Origin: Rhodospirillales bacterium Alpha_05
Lineage (GTDB): Bacteria; Pseudomonadota; Alphaproteobacteria; Rhodospirillales; Rhodospirillaceae
DNA: 13,674 nt
Direction: 5' to 3'
Assembly (NCBI GenBank): GCA_001603335.1
Contig: LUYR01000087.1
Coordinates: 1 to 13,674, forward strand
Part shown: positions 6,623 to 13,588 of the stretch, in pieces
Numbering within the stretch: the stretch's first letter is position 1
How the letters are laid out: every line of letters begins with the position of its first letter
Notes under the pieces: model-generated
The model's input: only the letters and a program-made list of their open reading frames with translations
What the model was told of the DNA's origin: nothing
Database searches by the model: none
Position numbers and translations under genes: made by a program

Positions 6623-7039
6623 TCACTCGTCGCGGTGGGTGCGCTCGAGGCGCTCGTGGCGCTCCTGGGCTTCGAGGGAGAGGGTCGCGATCGGCCGCGC
6701 CTCCAGGCGACGGATGCCGATCGGCTCCTGGGTCTCCTGGCAATAGCCGTAGCTGCCGTCCTCGACTCGCTCCAGCGCCTCGTCGATCTTGGCGATCAGC
6801 TTGCGGGCGCGGTCACGGGTGCGGAGTTCGAGAGCGCGGTCGGTTTCCGACGACGCGCGGTCGGCGATGTCGGCTTCGTTCACCGGACCTTCGCGCAGAT
6901 GGTCCAGGGTCTCTTCCGACTCGCGCAGAAGATCTGCCCGCCAGTCCAGGAGCTTGCGGCGAAAATACTCGACCATCCGGTCGCTCATGAACTCTTCGTC
7001 CTCGGACGGCCGATAGTCCGGCGGCAAAATCATCGTCAT
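6623..7039 (-). CDS. dksA: RNA polymerase-binding transcription factor DksA
   Basis: DksA binds the secondary channel of RNA polymerase and works with ppGpp to change promoter choice. The 138-aa product has the coiled coil (about residues 20-100), with the tip region EADIADRASSETDRALELRT carrying the acidic tip residues, and then the degenerate zinc-finger region. The canonical finger has four cysteines; here only the first remains (GYCQETQEPIGIRRLEARPI, then ATLSLEAQE), the others being Thr, Ser and Ala. This fits the alphaproteobacterial type, which folds without zinc. Start: ATG 7039 has GAGG 7 nt upstream, while a second ATG at 7033 has AGGA 6 nt upstream; the true start may be 7033, two codons shorter. 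Its promoter is at 7111-7139, and it converges on flaF. Confidence 0.95.
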   Translation of the reverse strand: MTMILPPDYRPSEDEEFMSDRMVEYFRRKLLDWRADLLRESEETLDHLREGPVNEADIADRASSETDRALELRTRDRARKLIAKIDEALERVEDGSYGYCQETQEPIGIRRLEARPIATLSLEAQERHERLERTHRDE

Positions 7040-7110
7040 TCCTGCCTCAACCTCCCCAACTCCGGATACGCCCCCCGACGGGCGGCTACCCGCCCCACTT
7101 CGCGCGACGC

Positions 7111-7139
7111 AATATAGGGACGGACGTGTTTTTGAGCAA
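7111..7139 (-). promoter_or_regulatory. Sigma-70-like promoter of dksA
   Basis: Read on the minus strand: TTGCTC (7139-7134), exactly 17 bp, then TATATT (7116-7111). Transcription would start near 7104, leaving a leader of about 65 nt. The bases just after the -10 element (GCGTCGCGCG) are G+C-rich, the discriminator type linked to repression by ppGpp and DksA, which would allow autoregulation (inference). Confidence 0.65.
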
Positions 7140-7158
7140 CACTTTCTGTACGGATATT

Positions 7159-7192
7159 GGGCACCGTGCCCGAACGCACGGTCGTATTGCCC
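7159..7192 (-). other. Hairpin just after the fliX stop
   Basis: On the minus strand ACCGTGC (7182-7176) and GCACGGT (7169-7163) form a 7-bp stem with a 6-nt loop, with outer GGGC/GCCC able to pair across 7189-7192 and 7159-7162. It starts 4 bp after the fliX stop. There is no T-tract, so it is at best a weak terminator or an mRNA 3' end structure; fliX transcripts may read on into dksA. Confidence 0.4.
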
Positions 7193-7195
7193 GCT

Positions 7196-7633
7196 TTAGC
7201 CGCGCAACCCACGGGTCAATTTGGCGAGTTCCACCTCGGCGCGGAGTTCGATCTCGTCGAGCAATGCCCCCAGCCGCGGGTCGATCCCGGCCTCGCGCTT
7301 CGAGCGCACGAGTTGGGCGAGGTCGGCGAGCTGCGCCTTCGGCAACGCCCCGTTGAGCAGGCCGAGCCGTACACCTTCGAGGCGATCGAGCACGTCTTCG
7401 CCGCGCCGCGCCATCCGCGCACGCGCCGCCGACCCACCATCCGGGTCGACCGACTGGGTCGCGAGAATCGCCTCGACGCCGCTCAGCGAGACCACGCCTT
7501 CGACGGCGCCGGTCTCGGCGGCTTCGCCCGCGCCGCCGAGCAGCTCGGAAAACCCGGCGGCCTCGGTGCGCTTGCCGTCGGTCTTGCGCGACCGCTGGGT
7601 GGATGAGGTGGATCCGGTGGAGCCGACTTTCAT
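7196..7633 (-). CDS. fliX: Flagellar assembly protein FliX
   Basis: In Caulobacter FliX couples early basal-body assembly to the activity of the sigma-54 activator FlbD (known of the family). The 145-aa product begins MKVGSTGSTSS and has a low-complexity Ser/Thr/Arg first 30 residues. A Val/Leu-rich middle follows (VVSLSGVEAILATQSVD), then a helical C-terminal half (GEDVLDRLEGVRLGLLNGAL and LGALLDEIELRAEVELAKLT). Start and end closely resemble what I recall of the family. ATG 7633 has AAAGG about 8 nt upstream; a longer frame reaching 7738 would run through regulatory DNA. It is divergent from flgI across a region with two FlbD-like sites. A weak sigma-70-like pair (TTGGCG, 16 bp, TAAACT on the minus strand, 7696-7669) could serve it, at low confidence. 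Confidence 0.88.
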   Translation of the reverse strand: MKVGSTGSTSSTQRSRKTDGKRTEAAGFSELLGGAGEAAETGAVEGVVSLSGVEAILATQSVDPDGGSAARARMARRGEDVLDRLEGVRLGLLNGALPKAQLADLAQLVRSKREAGIDPRLGALLDEIELRAEVELAKLTRGLRG

Positions 7634-7699
7634 CGTAATCCTTTTACAAATCCCGGTTGAACCGACTGAGTTTACTGCCAACCGGGCGATCGCCAAATG

Positions 7700-7712
7700 G
7701 GCAAATTTTGCC
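7700..7712. promoter_or_regulatory. Probable FlbD/ftr-like enhancer site, distal
   Basis: GGCAAATTTTGCC fits GGCAA-N3-TTGCC with perfect 5-bp arms. Its centre is 122 bp before the -24 GG of the flgI promoter and 73 bp before the fliX start, so it could act on either gene. Confidence 0.6.
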
Positions 7713-7738
7713 GCCCCGGCGGAGCGCCCGGAATTCAC

Positions 7739-7751
7739 GGCAATTCTTGCC
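7739..7751. promoter_or_regulatory. Probable FlbD/ftr-like enhancer site, proximal
   Basis: GGCAATTCTTGCC is a second perfect-arm copy of GGCAA-N3-TTGCC, 39 bp from the first. Its centre is 83 bp before the flgI -24 GG, comparable with the 96 bp seen at flgF. The assignment to FlbD is inferred. Confidence 0.6.
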
Positions 7752-7808
7752 GGGGACGGCCCGAATTTGCCGTGCCGCGCCGCCGAAATCTAGCGGCGTT
7801 TCCAAGAA

Positions 7809-7821
7809 AATCAAGGCGTTG
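7809..7821 (+). promoter_or_regulatory. IHF binding site upstream of flgI
   Basis: AATCAAGGCGTTG matches the IHF consensus WATCAANNNNTTR at all nine fixed positions. It ends 7 bp before the -24 GG, the same arrangement as before flgF. Confidence 0.6.
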
Positions 7822-7825
7822 GTTC

Positions 7826-7842
7826 CTGGCACGGGGTTCGCA
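7826..7842 (+). promoter_or_regulatory. Sigma-54 promoter of the flgI operon
   Basis: CTGGCACGGGGTTCGCA matches TGGCAC-N5-TTGC with one mismatch (TCGC at -12). GG (7828-7829) and GC (7840-7841) are exactly 10 bp apart. Transcription would start near 7853. It is in the same orientation as flgI and preceded by IHF-like and enhancer-like sites. Confidence 0.78.
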
Positions 7843-7930
7843 AGGAGCTTGCCGGGATGGACTCTGCCAAGCCGTGTCCGCCCAACGGGTTTTTTCTCAG
7901 CAGACGGGTTTCGCGACCATGGGTGAACGC

Positions 7931-9064
7931 ATGATCAAGCTTTCGACCTTCCGGACCTGGACGATGCGGGCCGCCTTGGCGTTGGGCTTCGTCGTCGCTT
8001 CGGTCGCGCCCGGCCAGGCCTCGTCGCGGATCAAGGACATCGTCGACGTCGAGGGCGTGCGCGACAACGTGCTGATCGGCTACGGTCTGGTGGTCGGCCT
8101 GAACGCCACCGGCGACAAGACCGACGACATCAACTTCACCAAGGAAAGCCTGATCGCGATGTTGGAGCGCATGGGCGTCAACACCCGCGACGGCAAGATC
8201 GACACCAAGGATTTGGCGGCGGTGATGGTCACCGCGACCCTGCCGCCGTTCGCCCGCCAGGGCAGCCGCATCGACGTCACCGTCTCCGCCATGGGCAAGG
8301 CTTCGAGCCTGCAGGGCGGCACCCTCCTGGTGACGCCGCTGGTCGGCGCCGACGGCGAGGTCTACGCGGTCAGCCAGGGCCAGGTCGCAATCGGCGGTTT
8401 CTCGGCCTCGGGCCAGGGCGCTTCCGTGGTCAAGGGCGTGCCGACCTCCGGCCGCATCGCCAACGGGGCGATTGTCGAACGCGAGATTCCGTTCTCGCTC
8501 AACTCGCTGCGCGACGTGAAGCTCGCCCTCAAGAACCCCGACTTCACCACCGCGCGCCGCATCTCGCAGGCGATCAACGCCTACCTCGGCACCACCTCGG
8601 CGCGGCCGATCGATCCCTCGACGGTGCAGATGGGCATCCCCGCCAACTATTCCGGCTCGGTCGTCGATTTGATCACCGACGTCGAGCAGCTGCGCGTCGA
8701 GCCCGACCAGATGGCGCGTGTGGTGATCGACGAAAAGTCCGGCATCATCGTGATCGGCGCGAACGTGCGGATCAGCGAAGTCGCGATCGCGCAGGGCAAC
8801 CTCACCATCCGCGTCACCGAGACGCCGCAGGTGTCGCAGCCGTCGCCGTTCTCCACCACCGGCACCACCACGACGGTGCCGCGCACCGACATCCAGGTCA
8901 ACGAGGACAAGGACAAGCGCCTCGCGATCGTCAACGACGGGGTGTCGCTGCAGGAGCTGGTGGACGGCCTGAACGCGCTCGGCGTCGGCCCGCGCGACAT
9001 GATCAGCATTCTCCAGGCGATCAAGGCCTCGGGCGCGCTCAACGCCGAACTGGAGGTGATGTGA
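7931..9064 (+). CDS. flgI: Flagellar P-ring protein FlgI
   Basis: FlgI is the periplasmic P-ring subunit, assembled around the distal rod with the help of FlgA. The 377-aa product (E. coli 365) has a Sec signal peptide (MIKLSTFRTWTMRAALALGF onward, likely cleaved after GQA at residue 30). The strongly conserved FlgI start follows (SRIKDIVDVEGVRDNVLIGY, then GLVVGLNATGDKTD), with later blocks QGSRIDVTVSAMGKASSLQG and GTLLVTPLVGADGEVYAVSQ. The C-terminus has LQELVDGLNALGVGPRDMIS followed by ILQAIKASGALNAELEVM. ATG 7931 has GGTGA about 5 nt upstream; ATG 7919 (four residues longer) is possible. It is the first gene of flgI-flgJ-flgN-flgK-flgL behind the sigma-54 promoter at 7826, and its stop overlaps the flgJ start by one base. 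Confidence 0.96.
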   Translation: MIKLSTFRTWTMRAALALGFVVASVAPGQASSRIKDIVDVEGVRDNVLIGYGLVVGLNATGDKTDDINFTKESLIAMLERMGVNTRDGKIDTKDLAAVMVTATLPPFARQGSRIDVTVSAMGKASSLQGGTLLVTPLVGADGEVYAVSQGQVAIGGFSASGQGASVVKGVPTSGRIANGAIVEREIPFSLNSLRDVKLALKNPDFTTARRISQAINAYLGTTSARPIDPSTVQMGIPANYSGSVVDLITDVEQLRVEPDQMARVVIDEKSGIIVIGANVRISEVAIAQGNLTIRVTETPQVSQPSPFSTTGTTTTVPRTDIQVNEDKDKRLAIVNDGVSLQELVDGLNALGVGPRDMISILQAIKASGALNAELEVM

Positions 9065-9396
9065 TGACCGCCTCCGCCTCGCCGCTGTCCATGCTCGACA
9101 CCAGCACCGCCACCAACGCGATGCGCGCCATGCCGAAGACCGCGCCGAAGGGCGCCTCGCGCGCCGAGATCGGCGAGGCGGCGAAGAAGTTCGAAGGCTT
9201 GTTCCTGAGCCAGATGTTCCAATGCATGTTCGAAGGCGTCAACGCCGACCCCGAGTTCGGCGGCGGCCAGGCCGAGGACATGTACAAATCCATGATGATC
9301 GACGAATACAGCAAGCAGGTGGTGAAGAAGGGCGGCCTCGGCATCGCCGACCACGTCGCCCGCACCATGCTTGCCGCACAGGAGGGACGTGCATGA
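9064..9396 (+). CDS. flgJ: Rod-binding protein FlgJ, N-terminal domain only
   Basis: FlgJ acts as rod cap or rod-assembly factor in the periplasm. The 110-aa product contains just the rod-binding domain (KKFEGLFLSQMFQCMFEGVN, then a Gly-rich turn, DMYKSMMIDEYSKQVVKKGG, and LGIADHVARTML). The glucosaminidase domain that makes E. coli FlgJ 313 aa is missing. This is usual in alphaproteobacteria, where a separate lytic enzyme opens the wall; none is visible here. ATG 9064 is favoured over GTG 9061 because GGAGG (9052-9056) lies 7 nt upstream. The flgI stop and this start share one base, which suggests translational coupling, and its own stop overlaps flgN by four bases. Confidence 0.9.
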   Translation: MTASASPLSMLDTSTATNAMRAMPKTAPKGASRAEIGEAAKKFEGLFLSQMFQCMFEGVNADPEFGGGQAEDMYKSMMIDEYSKQVVKKGGLGIADHVARTMLAAQEGRA

Positions 9397-9851
9397 CCAC
9401 CACCGAATTGAGCCCGCGCGACCGCCGCAGCATCGACGACCTCACCCTGGTGATGACCAATCTCACCGGCCTGATCGAAGCCGAGAACGAGGCGCTCAAC
9501 GCCCACAACATCGACACGGTGAAGGCGCTCTCCGCCAACAAGTGGACGCTGACCCGCAACTATCGCAACCAGATGCAGGCGATCGCCGACGCCCCCGACA
9601 TGCTGAAGCTGCTCGAGGTCGAGGAGCGCGCCAGCTTGCGCGAACTCGGCGAGCGTCTCAATCGCGCCGCGGCGCGCAACGAGCTGCTGCTCTCCGCCAA
9701 CATGGACGCGGCGAACCGGGTGATGCACGCGGTGGTCGAAGGCGTGCGCAAAGCGCAGGAGCGCGGCACCGTCTACAGCCGCTCCGGCGCGCTGCACGGC
9801 GTCGCGCCCGACGGCCGGCCGCTCGCGGTCAGCTACAACAAAGAGCTCTGA
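9393..9851 (+). CDS. flgN: Probable FlgN-type export chaperone for FlgK/FlgL
   Basis: The 152-aa product looks almost entirely helical. A leucine-rich coiled-coil first half (SIDDLTLVMTNLTGLIEAEN, then EALNAHNIDTVKALSANK) and a second long helix resemble the FlgN family. The tail is Gly/Tyr/Ser-rich (residues about 125-152, ending VSYNKEL). FlgN is a cytoplasmic chaperone that keeps the hook-filament junction proteins FlgK and FlgL ready for export, and here it is followed directly by flgK and flgL, which supports the call. The start ATG 9393 overlaps the flgJ stop (ATGA) and has GGAGG 7 nt upstream. Sequence identity to enteric FlgN is low by eye, so the symbol rests on architecture and position. 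Confidence 0.78.
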   Translation: MTTTELSPRDRRSIDDLTLVMTNLTGLIEAENEALNAHNIDTVKALSANKWTLTRNYRNQMQAIADAPDMLKLLEVEERASLRELGERLNRAAARNELLLSANMDAANRVMHAVVEGVRKAQERGTVYSRSGALHGVAPDGRPLAVSYNKEL

Positions 9852-9891
9852 TAAAGTTCAGTAACCCCCGCTCCAACGCGAGGATACCGAT

Positions 9892-12042
9892 ATGTCGATC
9901 ACACTGGCGCTTGGCGCCGCGATGTCCGGACTGACCACCGCCCAGCAGGGACTGGATTCGGTTTCGCGGAACATTTCGAACGTCAACACCAAGGGCTACA
10001 CGCGCAAGATCTTCGTCCAGGAGAGCCAGGTGCTCTCCGGCACCGGCGTCGGCGTGCGCGCGAAGGCGCTGACCCGCAACGTCGACGAAAGCCTGATGCG
10101 CGACATCCGCCGCGAAGCGGCGATGGCCGGCGACTATTCGGTTCAGACCAACTACTACAGCCGGATCCAGGACAGCTTCGGCACCCCGGCGGACAACTCG
10201 TCGATCGCGCACCGGATCTCCAGCCTCGCGTCGCAGTTCGAGACCCTCGGCCTCGACGTCTCCGACATCACCCAGGCGTCCAACACCGTGCACTCGGCGG
10301 CAGATGTTGCCGACCAGCTCAACCGGATGTCGCAGACGATCCAGGACCTGCGCCTCGAGGCCGACCGCTCGATCGAATCCAACGTCCAGAGCGTCAACGA
10401 TCTGCTCGGACGGATCGACACCCTCAACAACGAGATCGTGCGCAACCAGAACACCTTCCAGGACACCGGCGACCTCGAGGACCAGCGCGACCAGGCGCTC
10501 ACCGACCTCGCCGGCTACATGGATTTCAGCTACTTCAAGCGCGATTCCGGCGAGGTGATCCTGCTCACCACCTCGGGCAGCAGCCTGCTCGACAAGAATC
10601 CGGTGACGCTCGCCCACATGGCGGTGACCAAGACCGACGCGGGCCTGACCTACGAAGGCGGCAACTTCAACGGCATCACCGCCAACGGCGTCGACATCAC
10701 CTCGCAGATCAAGGGCGGGTCGCTCGCCGGCTACGTCAACATGCGCGACACCATCCTCACCGGGATGCAGTCGGAGATCGACCAGCTCTCGACGCAGATG
10801 AAGGCCGAGCTCAACGCCGCCCACAACCGCGGCACCCCCTACCCCGAGCTGGCGCAGAGCTTCAACGGCACGCGCACCTTCATCGACCCGGCGAACCAGA
10901 CGATTTCCCTCGGCGCGGGCGACGTGAAGCTGGTGCTCTACAACGCCGACGGCACCCAGGCGGCGCAGTCGTCGCTGAAGACCGAGCTCGGCGGCAGCTC
11001 CGGCACCGTCAACGACGTGGTCGACGCGCTCAACAGCTTCTTCAGCAGCTACAACGGCTCGGCGGTGACCTGGGCGTCGGTGGATGCCGACGGCCACGTC
11101 GACATCGCGATCCCCTCGACCGAGACCGTCGGCTTCGCGATGCGCGACGAGGACGCCGCCAACGGCGCCGCCGACATCGCGATCGCCTTCGATTCCAACG
11201 GCGACGGCTTCACCGACCAGAGCGTCAAGGGGTTCTCGAACTTCTTCGGGCTGAACGACTTCTACGTCAACGACAGCAACAACTACCTCTACGATTCCAC
11301 CGTGGTGTCGAAGGGCTGGAAGGCCTCGACGACGTCGGGCATGGAAATCGGCATGACCGGCAACCCGTCGGTGGCGACGATCGCGATCGGACCGCAGGAT
11401 TCGATCCAGTCGATCGCCGCGAAGATCAATGCCGACCCCAACCTCGCCGCCGCCAACATCACCGCGAGCGTGGTCAACGAGGGCTCGGGGGTGCGCCTGC
11501 GCATCCTCCAGAACGACGGCAAGGAACTCAACGTCGCCGAGACCACCAACGCCGGGGTGCTGAACCGCATCGGCGTCGCGCCCTCGGCCTCGGGCAACGC
11601 CACCGACCTCGAGGTGCGCAGCGACCTGTTCACCAACCCGGCGCTGCTTTCCTCCGGCGTGCTCCAGCGGAACGCCGACACCGGCCAGTACAGCCTCGGC
11701 TCGGGCGACAACTCGATCGCCAACGCGATGGCCAAGGTGTTCGACACCCCGACCAAGTTCGGCGAGACCGGCGCGCTCGCGGGCGGCACCCAGACCTTCA
11801 GCCAATACGCCGCGTCGATCCTGTCGCAGAGCTCCAGCGCCGCCTCGCGCATGGAAGGCCAGAGCGCGACGCAGAAGACCCTGATCGACTCCCTCACCCT
11901 CAAGCAGGGGCAGATCAGCGGCGTCAACCTCGACGAAGAGCTCACCCAGCTGATCATCTATCAGCAGGCCTACTCGGCAGCCGCGCGGGTGATCAACACC
12001 AGCACGCAGCTGTTCGACATCCTCAACAACATCAAGACCTGA
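9892..12042 (+). CDS. flgK: Flagellar hook-associated protein 1 FlgK, enlarged
   Basis: FlgK forms the first junction layer between hook and filament. The N-terminal D0/D1 helices have the rod signature (LDSVSRNISNVNTKGYTRK, residues 21-39). The C-terminal helix closes with LDEELTQLIIYQQAYSAAAR and INTSTQLFDILNNIKT. The product is 716 aa against about 547 in E. coli, and the excess lies in the surface-exposed middle. That part contains a DSNGDGFTD segment (residues 434-442), which has the spacing of a DxNxDGxxD calcium loop. It also contains a flagellin-IN-like stretch at about residues 498-545 (IGPQDSIQSIAAKINADPNL, then NITASVVNEGSGVRLRI). ATG 9892 has GAGG 8 nt upstream. It lies 40 bp after flgN and 13 bp before flgL, so it is probably in one transcript with them. 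FlgK identity is secure; the extra domains are unassigned. Confidence 0.95.
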   Translation: MSITLALGAAMSGLTTAQQGLDSVSRNISNVNTKGYTRKIFVQESQVLSGTGVGVRAKALTRNVDESLMRDIRREAAMAGDYSVQTNYYSRIQDSFGTPADNSSIAHRISSLASQFETLGLDVSDITQASNTVHSAADVADQLNRMSQTIQDLRLEADRSIESNVQSVNDLLGRIDTLNNEIVRNQNTFQDTGDLEDQRDQALTDLAGYMDFSYFKRDSGEVILLTTSGSSLLDKNPVTLAHMAVTKTDAGLTYEGGNFNGITANGVDITSQIKGGSLAGYVNMRDTILTGMQSEIDQLSTQMKAELNAAHNRGTPYPELAQSFNGTRTFIDPANQTISLGAGDVKLVLYNADGTQAAQSSLKTELGGSSGTVNDVVDALNSFFSSYNGSAVTWASVDADGHVDIAIPSTETVGFAMRDEDAANGAADIAIAFDSNGDGFTDQSVKGFSNFFGLNDFYVNDSNNYLYDSTVVSKGWKASTTSGMEIGMTGNPSVATIAIGPQDSIQSIAAKINADPNLAAANITASVVNEGSGVRLRILQNDGKELNVAETTNAGVLNRIGVAPSASGNATDLEVRSDLFTNPALLSSGVLQRNADTGQYSLGSGDNSIANAMAKVFDTPTKFGETGALAGGTQTFSQYAASILSQSSSAASRMEGQSATQKTLIDSLTLKQGQISGVNLDEELTQLIIYQQAYSAAARVINTSTQLFDILNNIKT

Positions 12043-12055
12043 CGGGAGAAACCCG

Positions 12056-13588
12056 ATGTCCCAGGTTCCGACGCTCGCCGCGCACAACCTTTTGACCTCG
12101 CGCTTGTTGCAGACGCAGAAGAACGTCTACGACCTGCAGACCCAGCTCTCGACCAAGAAGAAGTCGCAGGACTACACCGGCATCGCGTCGGATTCCCTGC
12201 GCCTGATCAACATCGAGAACCAGTCGTCGCGCACCCAGGCGTTCATCACCGCCAACACCGTCGCCAACACCCGGCTGACCGCGATGAACAACTCGGTGGA
12301 GAGCGCGCGCAGCTCGCTCAAGACCTTCCGCGACGACCTCTCGCAGTACCTCGGTCGCGACCTGACCACGATGAGCGACGAGGAGATCAACAACTTCAAG
12401 GATCTCCAGCAGCGCGCCTTCAACACGATGAAGGACGTCGAGGACTACTTCGACACCAAGCTCGACGGCCAGTACCTGTTCGCGGGCGGCAAGGCCGACA
12501 CCGTGCCGGTGGAAGTGCCCTACACCTCGCTCTCGGGCTTCCAGGCGGTCTACGACGGCAACACCGTGACCGCGCCGGAATCCCGCTACGCCCACATGAA
12601 CAACACCCAGGTGACCTCGGCGGACACCGGCAACCTCGCCTTCTCCAACGCCGGCACGATCACCGCGACCACCGCCGACGCCTTCAACCTCCAGCACTAC
12701 ACCGCCGCCGACACCGGCGCGGTCACCTTCACCGCCGCCAGCGGCACCATCGCCGCGACCACCGCGGGTGCGTTCTCGAACGTCGAACAGGGCATGGTGA
12801 TCCAGGTCGGCGGCTCCGGCGTCGCGGGCGACGACCGCTTCTACACCGTGAAGTCGGTCTCCGCCGACGGTCGCACCCTCACCGTCGACCCGAGCATCGC
12901 CGCCGACGGCGTCGGCGCGGCAGGCACCCAGATCACCGTGCCGTCGGTGCAGCCGGGCCCGATCAACGTCACCGGCAGCGACAACAACGCCCGCACCTAC
13001 ACCGTCACCGGCATCTCGATGGACGGCCGAACCCTCACCGTCACGCCGCCGCCGGTCAACGAGACCCTGACCGCGCCGCACGCGGCGCAGATCAGCAACG
13101 ACATCTACTACAAGGGCGGCGAGACCGTGGTGCAGCACCGCGTCGACGAGACCCGCACCGTGGAGTTCGGCATCAACGCCAAGGACGGCGCGCTGGAAAA
13201 GGCGTTCCGCGCCCTCGGCATGGTCTGCCAGGGCATGCCCGACGACGGCAGCGGCAATGTCGACGGCGTCGAACTCACCCGCCGCCTCAACAAGGCGCTC
13301 GGCGTGATCTCCGACGCGATCGACCACTCGGCAAGCAACACCAGCGAAAACGGCCAGGACTTCGGCCGCCTCGAAAACCTCCTGGCGAGCAACCAGATCG
13401 TGCTCTCCAACGCGATGGACCGGCAGAAGACCCAGGTGTCGTTCTACCAGACCCGCGCGGGCGAAATGGAAAACGCCGACATCACCCAGGTGGCGGTGCA
13501 GATCAACGACGAGGCCAACGCGTTGCAGTATTCCTACGCCGCGATGAGCATGGTCAACCAGTTGAGCCTGTTGAGCTACCTGTCGTAA
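12056..13588 (+). CDS. flgL: Flagellar hook-associated protein 3 FlgL, enlarged
   Basis: FlgL forms the second junction layer, between FlgK and the filament. The flagellin-like N-terminal helices (residues 1-130) include NVYDLQTQLSTKKKSQDYTG, and DTKLDGQYLFAGGKADTVPV is the usual FlgL transition. The C-terminal helix holds LASNQIVLSNAMDRQKTQVS and ends LSLLSYLS. Length is 510 aa against 317 in E. coli. An insertion of about 150 residues (roughly 185-335) contains two imperfect internal duplications: ADTG...TI.ATTA.AF beginning at residues 189 and 218, and YTV...DGRTLTV.P beginning at residues 263 and 315. The insertion is rich in Thr, Ala, Gly and Val, as in surface-exposed flagellin-type domains. 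ATG 12056 has GGGAG 7 nt upstream. It is the last gene of the flgI operon; no terminator with a T-tract follows within the window. Confidence 0.93.
   Translation: MSQVPTLAAHNLLTSRLLQTQKNVYDLQTQLSTKKKSQDYTGIASDSLRLINIENQSSRTQAFITANTVANTRLTAMNNSVESARSSLKTFRDDLSQYLGRDLTTMSDEEINNFKDLQQRAFNTMKDVEDYFDTKLDGQYLFAGGKADTVPVEVPYTSLSGFQAVYDGNTVTAPESRYAHMNNTQVTSADTGNLAFSNAGTITATTADAFNLQHYTAADTGAVTFTAASGTIAATTAGAFSNVEQGMVIQVGGSGVAGDDRFYTVKSVSADGRTLTVDPSIAADGVGAAGTQITVPSVQPGPINVTGSDNNARTYTVTGISMDGRTLTVTPPPVNETLTAPHAAQISNDIYYKGGETVVQHRVDETRTVEFGINAKDGALEKAFRALGMVCQGMPDDGSGNVDGVELTRRLNKALGVISDAIDHSASNTSENGQDFGRLENLLASNQIVLSNAMDRQKTQVSFYQTRAGEMENADITQVAVQINDEANALQYSYAAMSMVNQLSLLSYLS

Larger units (their letters stand above)
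7634..7930. promoter_or_regulatory. Divergent regulatory region between fliX and flgI
   Basis: About 300 bases without a gene. Toward flgI it holds two enhancer-like inverted repeats (7700-7712 and 7739-7751), a lone half-site TTGCC at 7767-7771, an exact IHF consensus (7809-7821), a sigma-54 element (7826-7842) and a leader of about 78 nt. The same frame as flgI stays open through this region back to 7697, but the encoded peptide is Arg/Gly/Pro-rich without a signal peptide, so it is not coding. A palindrome GGCGATCGCC lies at 7685-7694. Confidence 0.7.

Noticed and set aside
7669..7696. Sigma-70-like promoter for fliX on the minus strand (TTGGCG, 16 bp, TAAACT)
   Set aside because: Only 4 of 6 bases match in each box with a short spacer; too weak to list as a feature, mentioned under fliX only.
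7697..7930. Upstream extension of flgI in the same frame
   Set aside because: It would run through the sigma-54 promoter and IHF site, is Arg/Gly/Pro-rich, and would bury the signal peptide that begins at 7931.
9829..12087. Very long open frame antisense to flgK (about 750 codons), and similar ones antisense to flgA-flgH, flgL and fliM
   Set aside because: High G+C DNA with strong third-position bias leaves mirror frames open; the peptides are His/Arg/Ala/Gly/Val-rich without recognisable domains, and the opposite strand encodes clear flagellar proteins.
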